The notes: generated by a model not told the origin, from the sequence alone. DNA of 64,000 nt from JAAUUE01 sp943370025 (GCA_943370025.1 CALRPI020000025.1:5580-69579), one strand, 5' to 3'; positions 33,893 to 43,454 are shown, counted from the first letter of the stretch. Program-made: numbers and translations.

Positions 33893-33984
33893 TATAGCAA
33901 TCCTAATAGGATTGAGAGAGACGCACCCTCCGGGTGCGTCTCTCTCAATCCTCAAAAATCCACAAATGATTTAGGATCGCTATA
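33893..33984. repeat. Palindromic element, family 2B
   Basis: TATAGCAATCCTAATAGG, hairpin ATTGAGAGAGACGCACCC / GGGTGCGTCTCTCTCAAT, end GATTTAGGATCGCTATA. In the gap 33823-34242, which otherwise holds a decayed family 2 start at about 34178-34200 (TATCGCGATCCTAATTGAG) and no gene. Confidence 0.88.
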
Positions 33985-34242
33985 GTGATTAAAACCACAA
34001 TCACAAGAACAAAGCTCACTGCTGTGGAGTAGTATAAATCTAGAACTTTCATCAACCTGCTATAGACAGATTTTGTTTGTGTAGCTGCGACGGCTTGACT
34101 GAGTATTGCCAAATGTCTTTAATCACCGATGCTGTAGATGCCAACCTAATTACTTATTACTTTAATTATTCTTGATATATCGCGATCCTAATTGAGCTTA
34201 GAACTTTAGAATGAAACAGCCCTGCGCTTCGCGGGGGTTACA

Positions 34243-37197
34243 CTACTCAACCTCCCTAGCGACGGCTAACTGTCCATGCCTGAGGAGTTGGTTTACTTCT
34301 TCACTACTTAAAGGCAGAGAGAATAAATAGCCTTGACCACACTCGCAGGATAAACTTTGGAGTTGATCTAATTGAATTTGATTTTCTACACCTTCAGCAA
34401 CTACTTGCATATCTAAGTTGTGGGCAAGATTAATAATTGTTTGGACAATTTTGTTATGGCGAGAACCCGGAATCATTTGGTGAATAAAAGACTGATCGAT
34501 CTTTAAAGTATCCATGGGAAAGTTGTGTAAATAGCTCAGGGAAGAATAGCCCGTGCCAAAGTCATCCATGCAGAGCTTGACATCAATATCCTTGAGGCAT
34601 TGGAGAGTTTCGATCGTTTGATTATGCTGATCGATCAAAATACTCTCAGTAATTTCCAACTTTAAAGCTTGGCTATTGAGTCCGGTCTCTTGAAGGATTT
34701 TGGCAATTCTGGGGACTAGATCCGGGCGAGCAAACTGCCGGGGGGATAGGTTGACGTTGATCGTTAGGTGGGGATTAAAATCTCGATGCCACAGGGCTGC
34801 TTGTTGACAAGCTTGATGAAGAATCCACTCACCAATGGGGATGATTAAGCCTGTTTCTTCGGCGAGGGGAATAAAAGTCAAGGGGGAAATAATTCCTTGT
34901 TCTGGATGTTGCCAACGGACTAAAGCCTCGAAACCAAGTATCCGGTTATCTGCGAGAGAGATGATCGGTTGGTATTCAACATAAAATTGGGACTGGGCAG
35001 CCAGAGATTTGACGGCTCGGCGGAGGTCATTTTCCAGTTTTAGGGTAGAAACTATTTGTTGATTAATCGTTTGGTCAAAAATCTCATAGCGAGAGCGACC
35101 ACTGCTTTTGGCTCGATACATGACCAAATCAGCATCTTGGAGCATGTCTTCGGGCTGGCGATAACCCTGATGACTGAAGGCAATGCCAATACTCACGCCA
35201 GTAAATACTTCCTGCCCCTGGAGAATAAAGGGACGGGAGAGTTCTTGAATAATTCGCTCAGCTACTTGAATTGATTCTGCTTGCTCGCTGATATTGTCTA
35301 GGAAAATTGCAAATTCATCCCCACCGAGACGAGCAACCATATCTTTTTCTTGGCGGACACAACGACCCAAGGTAGCCCCGATTGCCACCAACAAACTATC
35401 CCCCATGGCATGACCCAAACTATCATTAATCACCTTGAAGCGGTCTAGATCCAGAAACAACAGGGCAAACAAATAATTAGGATTATGCTGGACATGGTAC
35501 ATAGCCTCGTAGAGCTTTTCCATCAATAACGTCCGGTTGGGCAAACCAGTCAGGTAGTCGTGGTAGGCATTGTGGCGGAGTTGAGATTCAATGTGACAGC
35601 GGGTAGTAATTTCTTGACGGAGGTTTTGGTTGGCAATTTCCAGATCCATCGTTCTTTGATGTACTAAACTCTCTAGCTGGGTGTTCAGGGTGGCTAATTC
35701 TATTTCGATGCGATGGCGGGCGATCGCTCCGCCAATAGTTCCGGCAGCCGCCAAGAGAATAGATTTTTCCGTCTCAGAACAAATCCACTCGTGTTGACAA
35801 TGATCAAAGCCAATAAACCCCCAACATTTTTCTTGGATCTGAATCGGCACAACCAGAATCGAACAAATTTTTTGCTGGCTGAGGATCGATCGTACTGGCT
35901 CTGGAAAATCCCTTACCCGACCACTAATAATTCTTCCTGCTGCCATTGCTTCCTGCCACCAATCGCCCATAGCACTGGCAAGCAGAGGGAACTGGGGAGA
36001 CTGGGGATAATCACAGGCTATCGGCTGCTCTAAAACTGGGCGTTGTTGCCCCGGGGAGAAATCATCTAAGTAAGACCAGCGCTCATTGAGTACCATCAGC
36101 GTATCCCCCGTCCCCTGATCCGTGTGGTATTCAAACAAATAGACCCGATTAATTTCGGTTGCTTCCCCCAGAGCCTTGAGCGCCATCTTCAGGGCGCTTC
36201 CCGGTTCACTTTTGGTCAATAGGTAGTTAGTGGCGCTGGCAACTCCAGCTAAGAGGCGATCGCGCCGCCGTAGTTCCTGCTCGATCCATTGTTGTTCGGT
36301 AATGTCATTATTGATTTCTAAAATAGCTTGGGGATGCCCCTGAGCATTTTTTTGCAACGCCCAACGACTGCTGACAATGATTTTTTGACCACTCCGCTGG
36401 TATTGTTGCAATTCCCCTTGCCAGTGTCCCATTTGGAGACAATGATCATGAATTTGCTCTAGGGGAGCAGACCAGGTGGTTTGCAGTAAATTATGGACGT
36501 TTTGACCGATCGCCTCAGCCTTCGTCCAGCCATAGAGAAGCTCTGCTCCTCGGTTCCAGTATTTAATCAATCCTTGGAGGTCAAAAATAATAATCGTATT
36601 GTTAGCAATCTCTAGCATCGCCGTCTGTTCTCGCAGTTGAGCTTCAGAGCGGCGCAGCTTCTCTTCAGATTGGATGCGCTGAGTAATGTCTGCTTGAATA
36701 CCGATAAAGTGGGTTAAATCTCCCCGTTCATTGCGCACAGGAGACAAAGATAGCTCGTTCCAAAACCATGTCCCATTCTGGCGATAGTTTTTAATCACAA
36801 CTTGTCCATGAATCCCCAAACGCAAACATTGGCGGATTTTCTCGACCACCTTCGGATTCGTATCTTGCCCTTGGAGAATACGGCAATTACTGCCGATCAC
36901 GTCTTCTGCTGCGTAACCAGTAATTTTGCTAAAAGCAGCATTGCAGTAAATGATGGGTTGATGAGGTAATTGCATGTCACTAATCACAACTCCACTACTG
37001 CTAGCGGCGATCGCCTGATCCAATAGATTCAACTGCTGCCAATTTTTTTGGGCATCTAAAATATCACTCAAACCCTCCAGGAGTCCTTCCTCTAGGGTTG
37101 GTGTGACAACCAAAGAATTAAGGAGTTGCCCTGAGTCCCCTCCTGAGCCTACCTGTGGTAAATCTAGATTTTCTGAGAGATTCGATTCTCTTGGCAT
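34243..37197 (-). CDS. PAS-PAS-GAF-GGDEF-EAL cyclic-di-GMP protein
   Basis: A 984-residue signalling protein. PAS domain 1 at about 55-175 (GSNCRILQGQDTNP is typical of LOV/PAS relatives, but the photoactive cysteine motif GRNCRFLQ is changed only in part, so light sensing is possible). PAS 2 at about 185-305, GAF at about 320-495. GGDEF at about 540-700 has an intact RLGGDEFAIFL site; the I-site position reads QEKD rather than RxxD, so product inhibition is probably absent. EAL at about 720-975 has EALVRWQHP, LEITESIL, DDFGTGYSSL and VAEGVE, so phosphodiesterase residues look complete. No membrane helices: a cytoplasmic sensor. Confidence 0.93.
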   Translation of the reverse strand: MPRESNLSENLDLPQVGSGGDSGQLLNSLVVTPTLEEGLLEGLSDILDAQKNWQQLNLLDQAIAASSSGVVISDMQLPHQPIIYCNAAFSKITGYAAEDVIGSNCRILQGQDTNPKVVEKIRQCLRLGIHGQVVIKNYRQNGTWFWNELSLSPVRNERGDLTHFIGIQADITQRIQSEEKLRRSEAQLREQTAMLEIANNTIIIFDLQGLIKYWNRGAELLYGWTKAEAIGQNVHNLLQTTWSAPLEQIHDHCLQMGHWQGELQQYQRSGQKIIVSSRWALQKNAQGHPQAILEINNDITEQQWIEQELRRRDRLLAGVASATNYLLTKSEPGSALKMALKALGEATEINRVYLFEYHTDQGTGDTLMVLNERWSYLDDFSPGQQRPVLEQPIACDYPQSPQFPLLASAMGDWWQEAMAAGRIISGRVRDFPEPVRSILSQQKICSILVVPIQIQEKCWGFIGFDHCQHEWICSETEKSILLAAAGTIGGAIARHRIEIELATLNTQLESLVHQRTMDLEIANQNLRQEITTRCHIESQLRHNAYHDYLTGLPNRTLLMEKLYEAMYHVQHNPNYLFALLFLDLDRFKVINDSLGHAMGDSLLVAIGATLGRCVRQEKDMVARLGGDEFAIFLDNISEQAESIQVAERIIQELSRPFILQGQEVFTGVSIGIAFSHQGYRQPEDMLQDADLVMYRAKSSGRSRYEIFDQTINQQIVSTLKLENDLRRAVKSLAAQSQFYVEYQPIISLADNRILGFEALVRWQHPEQGIISPLTFIPLAEETGLIIPIGEWILHQACQQAALWHRDFNPHLTINVNLSPRQFARPDLVPRIAKILQETGLNSQALKLEITESILIDQHNQTIETLQCLKDIDVKLCMDDFGTGYSSLSYLHNFPMDTLKIDQSFIHQMIPGSRHNKIVQTIINLAHNLDMQVVAEGVENQIQLDQLQSLSCECGQGYLFSLPLSSEEVNQLLRHGQLAVAREVE

Positions 37198-37209
37198 ATG
37201 ACTAGTTAT

Positions 37210-37263
37210 GATCTATTTTCCGCTATAACACCCTTCGATCTATTTTCCGCTATAACACCCTTC
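37210..37263. repeat. Two exact 27-bp tandem repeats
   Basis: The unit GATCTATTTTCCGCTATAAC plus ACCCTTC occurs twice head to tail, 13 bp upstream of the GGDEF-EAL start codon. The position suggests a tandem operator or a slippage duplication in its 5' leader. Confidence 0.75.
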
Positions 37264-37476
37264 AATCTTAGTAGGGGAAACCCTGACAAACCCTATTAAA
37301 AAATCAATAATTGTCCAATAATTGTCGGTTAGTTGTCGGTCAATTATTGACAATTTCCCAGTTTTCAGCTTTGGATAAACGGCTTCATCTTCAAGCTCTA
37401 TATCTATGTATAGAAGGCAAAGCTCATTCTAGCAACTAATTACTATTGACTAGCCAACCTAGCCGACTTAGCCAAC

Positions 37477-37932
37477 TTAGCTAACTAGGTTACGTCTTTC
37501 CGCGAGGGACTTGATCCTGCGGAGTTGGGCTTGCATATCTTTCTGTGTCCAACTAGCAGCGAAGGTTTGAAACCCCCAACTCACTAGAGGATTAGGAATA
37601 GTAAATTGAAACTGATTGAGGAGAGTAGTTCCTTGCTCAATAGGTTGACACTCCCAGTGATCGCGCCCCTGAAAAAAACCTGTAAACTCCCAGACAATTA
37701 AACCCGGTTCTCTTGCCACAACTACGCTGGTTAAGCTAGGTTGCCAGAAGGGAATTTGTAAGAGAAAGCGGCTTTCTGCCCCGATCGTTGTTTCCCAGAC
37801 CCCCACAGGCTGACATCTTAAAGCTGGGTTCAGCCATTGATGCATTAACTCTAGATCTGTCAGACATGTTTCTACTGTAATCGCACTAGCGTTAATTTGG
37901 ATCGAGTTCTCTATAACAAAAGGGAATGACAT
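37477..37932 (-). CDS. SRPBCC (START-like) family protein
   Basis: A 151-residue protein. The start IENSIQINASAITVETCLTD, the middle GVWETTIGAESRFLLQIPFW and the last helix WGFQTFAASWTQKDMQAQLRR are the pattern of the helix-grip SRPBCC fold, which makes a deep hydrophobic pocket. Ligand and role cannot be read. It stands alone between the GGDEF-EAL gene and a divergent channel gene, with a 463-bp element-bearing gap upstream. Confidence 0.8.
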   Translation of the reverse strand: MSFPFVIENSIQINASAITVETCLTDLELMHQWLNPALRCQPVGVWETTIGAESRFLLQIPFWQPSLTSVVVAREPGLIVWEFTGFFQGRDHWECQPIEQGTTLLNQFQFTIPNPLVSWGFQTFAASWTQKDMQAQLRRIKSLAERRNLVS

Positions 37933-38147
37933 AGTAAATGATACGGATAAATATGCAGAAATTAACAGGAGTCAATAATACTCCCTGAGGATTACCAGAT
38001 AAAATGCCAATGAGATATCTGATGCAATGGGGTAAAGATATGTATTTTTTAAACTTAATCGAAAATTTACTTCTTTGGGGGAGATTTAACTGTAGTATTT
38101 CTTCATTAGGGACTATGCAACTACTCTGAGAAATTTAACTGCGGTGG

Positions 38148-38300
38148 ATATGACAATCCTAAATGATTTCACCTGTCAGAGATCATTTATAAAGTGGCTA
38201 GAGGGTCTAATTTTCTGCCCCCGGCGGGAGCGAAAAATTAGACCTTATAAATTGCCTCTTAGAGGCAATTTGATTTAGCAGTAATTTTAGGATGACGATA
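38148..38300. repeat. Family 2 element carrying a nested family 3 element
   Basis: Outer ends TATGACAATCCTAAATG and TTTTAGGATGACGATA belong to family 2. The centre (38178-38261) is a family 3 copy: AGAGATCATTTATAAAGTGG, hairpin GTCTAATTTT...AAAATTAGAC, end TTGCCTCTTA. The gap 37933-38394 holds this and no gene; a CCAAGTTCGAGTCTTG sequence at 38329 resembles a tRNA T arm only by chance. Confidence 0.75.
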
Positions 38301-38394
38301 GACCCTGTAATTTCTAAGATAAGTTACCAAGTTCGAGTCTTGCATCAGCCTTAACTAATTAAGTTGATCATCCATCTACGGAAGCTAACCAACC

Positions 38395-40062
38395 ATGATA
38401 AACATTACAGGAATTGACATAGAACTAGGTAAACTCTATTTGGGAGCTAATTTGCCCCAAGTGGTGTCTAGCCATCTATTAGGTCAAGCCGGAGGAGAGA
38501 CAGCGATCGCTCCTTTGTTCAATACCTTAAGAGGCAGCATCGGTCAAAATTTACTGAACCTAGTCTTAGGCATTGTCGCCCTGATTGTGGGGTATGTTGT
38601 AGCAACAATTGCCTCTGGGATTACCCAAGGGTTGCTCAAGAAAACTAATTTAGATAATAAAATTGCGAACTGGATTACAGGAAGTCCTCGCAGCAATCTA
38701 GCAGTAGAAAAGTGGATTGGGGGAACAGTTTTTTGGCTAATTATGCTTTTTGCCATAGTTGCCTTTCTGCAAACCATTCAACTCACAGCAGTTTCTGAAC
38801 CGATTAGAAACTTACTCACCCAATTAACAACTTTTCTCCCCAAACTCCTAGGAGCTGGGCTGCTAATTTTAGTGGCATGGCTTTTGGCAACGATCGCCAA
38901 AATGGTCGTCACCCGTGGTTTAGGTTCCCTAGGTTTGGAGCGTCGCCTCGGTGAACAGACAGGCGAAACCCAGCAATTTGCCGTCACAGAAACCGTAGCC
39001 AATGCGCTGTATTGGTTTATTTTCCTGCTGTTTTTGCCAGCAATTCTCAGTACCTTGGAGCTTCAAGGTACTCTCCAACCGGTTCAGCAACTTCTGAACC
39101 AAATTCTCTCAATTCTACCCAATATCTTTGGGGCGATATTAATTGGTGGTACGGGTTGGCTGATTGCCCAAGTAGTCCGGCGGATTGTGACTAATCTTGT
39201 CGCAGCTATGGGAGCAGATCAACTGGGCAGCAAATTTGGCTTAAGCCACAGTCAACAATCCCTATCGGTGATTACTGGAACTTTGGTCTATGTACTAATT
39301 TTGATTCCTACGGCGATCGCTGCTTTGAATGCCCTAAAAATCGAGGCTATTTCTCAGCCAGCTATCTCCATGCTGACCCAGATTCTGAATGCAATTCCCC
39401 AAATTTTCACAGCAGTAGCGATCTTGGGGATTGCCTACGTGATTGGGCAGTTTGTGGCAGAGATTCTTACCAATGTTTTGACAGGGATTGGATTTGATAA
39501 TATTTTCCAATGGTTGGGTGTTGGCTCGATCTCTCCTCGGAATCCTAATGCCAGCCAAACTGTAGATACTGATGAATTTGATGCCGCTGAGTTGTTTGAG
39601 CCTCCCACTCCTAGTCGGACTCCTTCGGAGGTCTTGGGGGTGGTAGCTTGGGTTGGGATCGTTCTGTTTGGAGCGATCGCTGCTACTGATGTATTGAGAA
39701 TTCCTGCCTTAAACGCCATTATTTCTGGAGTAACGGTGATTGCTGGCAAGATCATCTATGGCTTAGTTGTCTTTGCCATTGGCTTATACTTGGCAAACTT
39801 GGCTTTCAATATCATTAGTAGTTCTGGCAATCGTCAAGCAAAAATTGTCGGTCAGGCAGCTCGGATATCGATTATTACCCTAGTCACAGCTATGGCGCTC
39901 CAACAAATGGGAATTGCCAGCGATATTGTTAATCTGGCTTTTGGCTTGTTGCTGGGAGCGATCGCCGTTGCCATTGCCCTAGCCTTTGGTTTAGGAGGTC
40001 GAGACATCGCCGCCGAACAGGTGCGATCGTGGTTAGCATCCTTCCAAGAAAACGATAAATAA
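38395..40062 (+). CDS. TM-helix repeat channel-like membrane protein
   Basis: A 555-residue membrane protein made of repeated units, each with an amphipathic helix then a long hydrophobic helix: LTQLTTFLPKLLGAGLLILV, LNQILSILPNIFGAILIGGT and LTQILNAIPQIFTAVAILGI, each ending in a V-T-x-L-x-x-x-G motif. These are the conserved TM-helix repeats (PF05552-type) found beside mechanosensitive channels. A final half repeats the theme after an acidic linker (DTDEFDAAELFEPPTP). No MscS beta domain is visible, so gating by tension is inference. First gene of the plus-strand group. Confidence 0.87.
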   Translation: MINITGIDIELGKLYLGANLPQVVSSHLLGQAGGETAIAPLFNTLRGSIGQNLLNLVLGIVALIVGYVVATIASGITQGLLKKTNLDNKIANWITGSPRSNLAVEKWIGGTVFWLIMLFAIVAFLQTIQLTAVSEPIRNLLTQLTTFLPKLLGAGLLILVAWLLATIAKMVVTRGLGSLGLERRLGEQTGETQQFAVTETVANALYWFIFLLFLPAILSTLELQGTLQPVQQLLNQILSILPNIFGAILIGGTGWLIAQVVRRIVTNLVAAMGADQLGSKFGLSHSQQSLSVITGTLVYVLILIPTAIAALNALKIEAISQPAISMLTQILNAIPQIFTAVAILGIAYVIGQFVAEILTNVLTGIGFDNIFQWLGVGSISPRNPNASQTVDTDEFDAAELFEPPTPSRTPSEVLGVVAWVGIVLFGAIAATDVLRIPALNAIISGVTVIAGKIIYGLVVFAIGLYLANLAFNIISSSGNRQAKIVGQAARISIITLVTAMALQQMGIASDIVNLAFGLLLGAIAVAIALAFGLGGRDIAAEQVRSWLASFQENDK

Positions 40063-40073
40063 ATAGCTCTGCT

Positions 40074-40169
40074 ATATATCGCGATCCTCAATCATTTGCT
40101 AACTTTAGAGGGGCTAAAAACAGTGCACCCAGAGGGTGCAATGTTTTTAGCTCTGTTAGGATTTCTATA
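40074..40169. repeat. Palindromic element, family 2D
   Basis: TATATCGCGATCCTCAATC ... TGTTAGGATTTCTATA with a fourth core, CTAAAAACAGTGCACCC / GGGTGCAATGTTTTTAG. It starts 12 bp past the channel gene stop. A decayed reversed family 2A fragment (40233-40308) follows in the same gap. Confidence 0.75.
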
Positions 40170-40416
40170 CCAGTTCTGAATTCCGAATTATTTACTAATA
40201 GTAATTCCTCACAACTCACAAATTATTGAGAGTTGCCAAGTCAACCTGCCTCTGGTAGATGGTTTTACCTGCCGAGGGTGGGTGAAAATATCTGGGATTG
40301 CTATAGATAAAGCATCACTAGTAAAATGCAACTCAACTGTCGACTGCAAAAGTCATGCTAAGATAACCTAGGATTTGTCTAGAATAGTTCTAGAGTTATT
40401 TATTGAAAATTATTCC

Positions 40417-40995
40417 ATGCTTTTTTCTTATTCTTTCCGCGTGGCTTCCACTAGTATTGCTTCCCTACCATTGATGATTGCTATGAGTATGGGGCTACCT
40501 GCTCAAGCCCAGCCCACACCTCCAAGATTAGCCCCCACAAACACTAACGATCTCCGTCCCCTAGTCCAAGATACCAGCCTTCTGAGTATGCAGGGAGGAA
40601 GACGGTTGATCAATGAATCCCTCGCTTCAGTGCAGTCTCAAGATTACGCTACTGCCGTAGTGAAGTTACAACAGGCACGGCAGGTATTTAATCAACTATC
40701 TAATTTTTATCAACAATTATCCTCTAGCTTCTCTGGCATTGATAACCGAGTGGCAGATATTCATCGCCAGAGTGCCGTAGAAGCAGCAGAAATGCGGGAT
40801 CAATCTACCTATCAACTAGCCTTAGTCCACAGGGCGCAAAACCAACCGGAGCTAGCCGTTCCCTTGCTGATTCAGATCATCCGTTCCCAGAATCCGACTA
40901 CAGACTTAGGAAAAAAAGCCTATGAACAGTTGGTGCAGCTAGGATTTGTGAATAATACTGCCACCAATGGAGTTCCTACTTCTACTGCTCCCTAG
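40417..40995 (+). CDS. Exported helical-repeat protein of unknown function
   Basis: About 192 residues from the ATG at 40417, chosen over a TTG at 40375 because it begins directly with a signal peptide (MLFSYSFRVASTSIASLPLM, cleavage near PAQAQ). The mature part is helical with TPR-like spacing: LASVQSQDYATAVVKLQQARQ and YQLALVHRAQNQPELAVPLL. No family is firmly recognised. There is no strong ribosome site at either start. It precedes the bolA gene by 115 bp on the same strand. Confidence 0.65.
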   Translation: MLFSYSFRVASTSIASLPLMIAMSMGLPAQAQPTPPRLAPTNTNDLRPLVQDTSLLSMQGGRRLINESLASVQSQDYATAVVKLQQARQVFNQLSNFYQQLSSSFSGIDNRVADIHRQSAVEAAEMRDQSTYQLALVHRAQNQPELAVPLLIQIIRSQNPTTDLGKKAYEQLVQLGFVNNTATNGVPTSTAP

Positions 40996-41110
40996 TTTTT
41001 TTAGGGGTCTAAACATGTAGGAATGTTCCTTGCACTGAGGGGAATGTTTTAATCCCCGATTGTTGCCTTAAAACTATTGGACTATTTAATATAACTTCTC
41101 AGGAGGAATT

Positions 41111-41368
41111 ATGGCCAGTCCCGCCCAATTAGAAGCAATGATCAAAACTGGGTTACCCGATGCGATCGTCCAAGTGCAAGACCCTAGAGGCACCGGAGAT
41201 CATTACGAAGTAGTCGTAATCTCAGCAGAGTTTGCCGGAAAATCTAGAGTTCGCCAGCACCAGCTCGTCTATGCTGCGGTGCAATCAGCCATGGCGACAG
41301 GAGAAATCCACGCCCTCCAGCTAGATACAAAAACCCCCCAAGAATGGCAAGCTGCCACCTCTGCTTAA
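41111..41368 (+). CDS. bolA: BolA family protein
   Basis: An 85-residue protein. The BolA fold is recognisable from VQVQDPRGTGDHYEVVVIS, FAGKSRVRQHQLVYAAV (the HQ region of the helix-turn-helix-like face) and the end. An AGGAGG site 6 bases before the ATG fixes the start. BolA proteins form [2Fe-2S]-bridged heterodimers with CGFS glutaredoxins, one of which is encoded 113 bp downstream. The pair is expected to act in iron-sulfur sensing or trafficking. Confidence 0.93.
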   Translation: MASPAQLEAMIKTGLPDAIVQVQDPRGTGDHYEVVVISAEFAGKSRVRQHQLVYAAVQSAMATGEIHALQLDTKTPQEWQAATSA

Positions 41369-41481
41369 ATTTCCTGCTAATTATTTACTTAATTATTTAA
41401 GGGAGATCGCTCGCAGCATCTACTGATTCAAGTTATGATTGATTATCTTACCTAATTTTCTAAAAACCATAGCTCAAATCT

Positions 41482-41805
41482 ATGAATCCAGAACTAAAAC
41501 AACGTCTTGATGACCTCGTGAGCCAAAATAAGATTGTGGTCTTTATGAAAGGCTCCAAACTCATGCCCCAGTGTGGATTTTCTAATAATGTGGTGCAGAT
41601 GCTCAATAGTTTGGGTGTCCCTTTTCACACAGTTGATGTTCTCGCAGACTATGAAATTCGCCAAGGAATCAAAGAATATTCTAACTGGCCGACAATTCCC
41701 CAAGTCTATATCAATGGTGAATTTATTGGCGGTTCTGATATCTTGATTGAACTCTATCAAAAAGGTGAGCTACAGGAAAAAGTAGAAGTTGCCATTGCTT
41801 CTTAA
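41482..41805 (+). CDS. grxD: Monothiol glutaredoxin (Grx4/GrxD type)
   Basis: A 107-residue protein. The CGFS active site is in MPQCGFSNNVVQML, followed by YSNWPTIPQVYINGEFIGGSD, the glutathione and cluster-binding segment. Monothiol CGFS glutaredoxins hold a [2Fe-2S] cluster with glutathione and pass it on or act with BolA. Located between bolA and the cobyrinate synthase gene, which starts 15 bp after this stop, so the last two are likely cotranscribed. Confidence 0.95.
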   Translation: MNPELKQRLDDLVSQNKIVVFMKGSKLMPQCGFSNNVVQMLNSLGVPFHTVDVLADYEIRQGIKEYSNWPTIPQVYINGEFIGGSDILIELYQKGELQEKVEVAIAS

Positions 41806-41820
41806 TTTCTCTGAGACATC

Positions 41821-43341
41821 ATGAGTGTAATTATTGCTGGCGATCGCAGTGGGGCGGGGAAAACAACTATTACCCTTGCCCTACTTGCAGGCTTGACAAA
41901 AAGAGGAACTGTCCAATCTTTTAAGGTGGGTCCCGATTATATTGACCCCATGTTTCATCGGGCAGTAACGGGCAGACCCTGCCGCAATCTTGATCCGATC
42001 TTAACCTCCCCCAGCTATGTTCAGTTCTGCTTCGATCGCCACGCCCAAGGAGCGGACTACGCCGTAGTAGAAGGGGTGATGGGTTTGTTTGATGGTGTCA
42101 GTATTCCTCAGACTTTTGAGAATATTCACATTATTGATAGTATAGAAAGTCAATCCCTAGAGTTAATTCCTGATTTTGCCTCTACAGCCCATATTGCTCG
42201 GCTTTTAGATTTGCCAGTAATTTTAGGATTAGATTGCCGGAGTTTGTCAGGTTCGATCGCCGCAATTGCCCACGGATTTGCCACCTTTGACCCCAGAGTG
42301 AAAATTGCTGGGTTAATCCTGAATAAAGTAGGTAGCGATCGCCACGCCCAGCTACTAACTACTGCCCTAGCCCCCCTAAATATCCCTGTGCTGGGAATGC
42401 TCCGCCGAGAAGCAAGTATCGAAATCCCCGATCGACATCTAGGCTTAGTCCCCACCACCGAACTAGACAATCTATCCACACTTTTCACCCAACTTGAAGA
42501 TTTAGCCGAAGCATGTTTTGATTGGGAGAAACTATTGCCACTGTTGAAGAGCAATACTCCTTGCTTAACTAATTTTTTTAAACAAGATCAAGAATCTTAC
42601 TCCCCCCTTTTGTTGGCACAGCCTGTCCAAAGGACACAGGGGAGCTGGGGGGGATCATCCCCAGATATCCAGCCAGCAAAGATCAAAATTGCCGTGGCGC
42701 GCGATCGAGCCTTTAGTTTTTATTATCAAGATAATCTAGATTTACTAGAATCGCTGGGAGCTGAATTAATCTATTGGAGTCCTCTTCAAGATCACAAATT
42801 ACCCCCAGCAGTGCAGGGATTATATTTTGGGGGCGGATTTCCAGAAGTATTTGCTCAGGAATTAGCCCATAATTATCAGGCTAGGGAAGCTGTCAAACAG
42901 GCAATTATGGGAGGGATGCCTACCTATGCCGAGTGTGGTGGATTGATGTATTTAACCCAAGGGATTAAGGATTTTCAGGGGCAATTGTGGCAGATGGTGG
43001 GAATATTGCCTAGGTCGGCGGTGATGGGGGCGCGTTTAGCCTTGGGTTATCGTCAAGCTACAGCCTTACAAGATGGCTTAGTAGTCAAACAAGGGCAACA
43101 GGTCTGGGGGCATGAATTTCATCGATCGTCCCTTGCGCCAATTTCCGACTTATCTTTAGCCCCCCATCAAGGTTTACCCCTGTGGCAGACCCAAAGTTTA
43201 GGACAAGTCCAAAACCAAGAAGGCTGGCATTTGCCCCACCTCCACGCTAGCTATGTGCATCTCCACTGGGGAAATACTCCAGAGATTCCCCAACAATTCC
43301 TGCTAAAAGCTAGTCATACAGAGCTTCTTCTCGCAGTTTGA
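41821..43341 (+). CDS. cbiA: Cobyrinate a,c-diamide synthase
   Basis: A 506-residue protein of the CobB/CbiA family. The ATP site is AGDRSGAGKTTITLALL, then FKVGPDYIDPMFH and EGVMGLFDG. The C-terminal glutamine amidotransferase domain has the nucleophile in PTYAECGGLMYL and a late histidine (HEFHRS). It amidates the a and c carboxylates of cobyrinic acid (or the hydrogenobyrinate) in cobalamin or pseudocobalamin synthesis. A low-complexity linker (about residues 245-290) joins the halves. No other cobalamin gene is in this window. Confidence 0.94.
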   Translation: MSVIIAGDRSGAGKTTITLALLAGLTKRGTVQSFKVGPDYIDPMFHRAVTGRPCRNLDPILTSPSYVQFCFDRHAQGADYAVVEGVMGLFDGVSIPQTFENIHIIDSIESQSLELIPDFASTAHIARLLDLPVILGLDCRSLSGSIAAIAHGFATFDPRVKIAGLILNKVGSDRHAQLLTTALAPLNIPVLGMLRREASIEIPDRHLGLVPTTELDNLSTLFTQLEDLAEACFDWEKLLPLLKSNTPCLTNFFKQDQESYSPLLLAQPVQRTQGSWGGSSPDIQPAKIKIAVARDRAFSFYYQDNLDLLESLGAELIYWSPLQDHKLPPAVQGLYFGGGFPEVFAQELAHNYQAREAVKQAIMGGMPTYAECGGLMYLTQGIKDFQGQLWQMVGILPRSAVMGARLALGYRQATALQDGLVVKQGQQVWGHEFHRSSLAPISDLSLAPHQGLPLWQTQSLGQVQNQEGWHLPHLHASYVHLHWGNTPEIPQQFLLKASHTELLLAV

Positions 43342-43368
43342 GAGTGGGTGGCGACAGCCACTCTCAAA
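43337..43368 (+). terminator. Hairpin over the cbiA stop codon
   Basis: TTTGAGAGTGG(GT)GGC, loop GACA, GCCACTCTCAAA: a 12-bp stem containing the TGA stop. A second perfect stem lies at 43418-43454. Termination is inferred from position; there is no T tract. Confidence 0.5.
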
Positions 43369-43417
43369 CTATTATGGCAACCGCTATGGCAACCGCCAAG
43401 GTGGTTGAGATGATTTT

Positions 43418-43454
43418 GGTTGTGGAACCCCAGCGAAGCTGGGATTCCACAACC
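43418..43454. repeat. Perfect-loop palindrome
   Basis: GGTTGTGGAA(C)CCCAGC, loop GAA, GCTGGGATTCCACAACC: a 17-bp stem with one mismatch between cbiA and the convergent response-regulator gene. It may be another mobile hairpin or a bidirectional terminator. A TGGCAACCGC motif is duplicated just before it (43376-43395). Confidence 0.6.

Noticed and set aside
38329..38350. tRNA T-arm-like sequence CCAAGTTCGAGTCTTGC
   Set aside because: A TTCGAGT loop with a 4-bp stem is present, but no matching acceptor, D or anticodon arms lie within 75 bases upstream. Chance or a very old remnant.
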